The notes below the pieces were generated by a model. The model was given only the letters and a program-made list of their open reading frames with translations. It had not been told where the DNA came from and made no database searches. This document shows positions 32,357 to 33,613 of a stretch of 33,613 nt of DNA, in pieces; position 1 is the first letter of the stretch; every line of letters begins with the position of its first letter. The stretch is from Thauera butanivorans NBRC 103042 (GTDB taxonomy: Bacteria > Pseudomonadota > Gammaproteobacteria > Burkholderiales > Rhodocyclaceae), in assembly GCF_001591165.1 (NCBI RefSeq), contig NZ_BCUG01000057.1, positions 1 through 33,613 of the forward strand, in the 5' to 3' direction. The position numbers were made by a program, and so were the translations under genes.

Positions 32357-33613
32357 TCAGGCGCGGCCGGCTGGCTCCAGGCGCCGGAAAGCCGTGGCGA
32401 GCCGGCGGATGCCGGCTTCGACGTCGCCGGCGGAGATGGACGAGAAGCCCAGGCGGAAGCAGTTGGCCGGCGGCGGCTCGACGTTGAAGAACACGCTGCC
32501 CGGCTCGATCAGCACCCCCTCGGCCTCGGCTTCGCGCGCCAGCTCGGCAGCATCGAGCCAGGCCGGGCCTTCGACCCAGCAGGCCGAGCCGCCCGACACC
32601 GGCCGGTAGCGGAACTCCGGCAGATGGCGGTCGAGCGCCTGCATCAGGCATGCCGCCCGCTCGTGGTGCGCCGCCGACAGCCGGCGCAGCAGGGCGTCGT
32701 GGTGGCCGAGCGACAGGAACAGCGCGAAGGCGCGCTGCATGAAGGCGGTCGGGTGGCGCAGGTTGAGGCGGCGGATGCCGCGGATTTCGCTGATCAGTTC
32801 GGCGGGGCCGACGATGTAGCCGATGCGCAGGCCGGGGGCGAGGCTCTTCGACAAGCTGCCGACGTAGATCACGCGATCGTGCCGGTCCAGGCTCTTCAGT
32901 GCCGGCACCGGCTCGCCCTCGAACGGATTCTCGCTGTCGTAGTCGTCCTCGATCAGGACGAAATCCGCCTCCTCGGCCATGTCCAGCAGGGCTTCGCGCC
33001 GCGCCACCGGCATCGTCACCGTGGTCGGGCACTGGTGGCTGGGCGTGACATAGACGTAGTCGCAGGTCCGCAGCAAGGCATTCGCGACCAGGCCGTCGGC
33101 ATCGACATCGAGGTCGACGATGCGCGAGCTGCGGCTGCTGAAGATGTTGCGCGCATCGGGATAGCCGGGATTCTCGATGCCCACCGGCGTGTCCGTGCCC
33201 ACCAGCAGGTCGGCGAGCAGATAGAGCGCCTGCTGCGCGCCGACGGTGACGACGATCTCGTCGTCCGACGCCCAGACGCCGCGGCGCGGCAGCACGCGGG
33301 TGCGGATCTGGCGCACCAGCGATTCGTCGTCGCGCAGGATGCGGTCCTGCGCCCACTCGCCGATCTCCAGCGCGCTCAGCGTCTTCATGCAGCACTCGCG
33401 CCAGTCCGAGGTCGGGAACAGCGAGGGGTCGAACTGGCCGTACAGGAAGGGATAGGGGTAGCTCTGCCAGTCGGCGCGCTTGGCGATGTTGCGCTGCAGG
33501 GACGGGCGGAAGCGGAAGCGCCGGCCCCACTCCGGCGAGCGCGCACTCGGCGTGGGCGCCGTTTCGGCCGGCGGCGGCGTGGCGCCGGCGGGCTGCGCCC
33601 GTCCTTTCGAGCA
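32357..33613 (-). CDS. MocR-type regulator, aminotransferase-like part (cut by window edge)
   Basis: The frame is open to the right edge and 418 residues are visible. It enters through an Ala/Pro-rich linker, then YPYPFLYGQFDPSLFPTSDW, the classical start of the MocR aminotransferase-like domain. Further features are VTVGAQQALYLLADLL, the PLP loop VTPSHQCPTTVTMP, IEDDYDSENPFEG, and the PLP lysine in YVGSLSKSLAPGLRIGY. The GntR winged helix must lie beyond base 33613. The internal Met at 33388 is not the true start, since upstream codons belong to the domain. It is upstream of and co-directional with the SnoaL/oxidase/TRAP genes and is the likely regulator of them. A 141-bp gap separates it from the SnoaL gene. 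Confidence 0.92.
   Translation of the reverse strand, partial: CSKGRAQPAGATPPPAETAPTPSARSPEWGRRFRFRPSLQRNIAKRADWQSYPYPFLYGQFDPSLFPTSDWRECCMKTLSALEIGEWAQDRILRDDESLVRQIRTRVLPRRGVWASDDEIVVTVGAQQALYLLADLLVGTDTPVGIENPGYPDARNIFSSRSSRIVDLDVDADGLVANALLRTCDYVYVTPSHQCPTTVTMPVARREALLDMAEEADFVLIEDDYDSENPFEGEPVPALKSLDRHDRVIYVGSLSKSLAPGLRIGYIVGPAELISEIRGIRRLNLRHPTAFMQRAFALFLSLGHHDALLRRLSAAHHERAACLMQALDRHLPEFRYRPVSGGSACWVEGPAWLDAAELAREAEAEGVLIEPGSVFFNVEPPPANCFRLGFSSISAGDVEAGIRRLATAFRRLEPAGRA

Overview
The window is about 33.6 kb of GC-rich chromosomal DNA (roughly two thirds G+C) from what looks like a betaproteobacterium, most likely of the Rhodocyclales/Zoogloeaceae type (Thauera, Azoarcus, Aromatoleum). 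That placement is an inference from the gene families and codon use, not from a marker gene. There are no rRNA, tRNA, prophage, insertion sequence or CRISPR signatures. Two genes are cut by the edges: etfA on the left and a MocR-type regulator on the right.

Layout. (1) 1-1442, minus strand: etfB and etfA, the electron transfer flavoprotein subunits, separated by a 159-bp spacer packed with inverted repeats. (2) 1590-2336, minus: an orphan OmpR-type response regulator with Glu instead of the phospho-acceptor Asp. (3) 2501-6238, plus: an iron/siderophore operon behind a Fur-box-like sequence. It holds a remnant of a TonB-dependent receptor (signal peptide joined directly to the last strand), an intrinsic terminator, a periplasmic IroE-like esterase, a DUF3649 membrane protein, a PepSY ferric-siderophore reductase-like protein and a DUF3325 membrane protein. 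(4) 6396-14869: a complete biotin-independent malonate decarboxylase locus. A divergent LysR regulator is followed by mdcA-B-C-D-E, then the malonate carrier madL-madM, then mdcG-mdcH. The LysR/mdcA intergenic region has a perfect palindrome placed where LysR recognition sites normally lie. (5) 14897-15780, minus: a RES/Xre toxin-antitoxin pair with an operator-like inverted repeat over its promoter. (6) 15852-19092, minus: glmU-glmS for UDP-GlcNAc synthesis. (7) 19315-21899, plus: a MaoC-hydratase/phosphotransacetylase fusion overlapping ackA, followed by a REPIN-type repeat. (8) 22186-26127: gamma-glutamyltranspeptidase, a LysE-family exporter and a divergent MocR regulator. (9) 26147-33613, all minus: a MocR regulator (partial), a SnoaL-like protein, an FAD amine/amino-acid oxidase-like protein, a TRAP transporter (dctP-Q-M) and a periplasmic protein made of two Cache domains.

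How the genes work together. The malonate locus is self-contained: uptake (MadLM), prosthetic group synthesis and loading (MdcB, MdcG, MdcH) and the decarboxylase (MdcA, C, D, E). It yields acetate and CO2. The acetate kinase and Pta domain 6 kb away could interconvert acetate and acetyl-CoA, although a dedicated link is not shown. The iron operon keeps its ester hydrolysis and reduction functions but seems to have lost its own outer-membrane receptor. The right-hand minus-strand block reads as one transport-plus-oxidation unit for an unidentified carboxylate, probably an amino acid or amine derivative. It is the best candidate here for an uncharacterised system.
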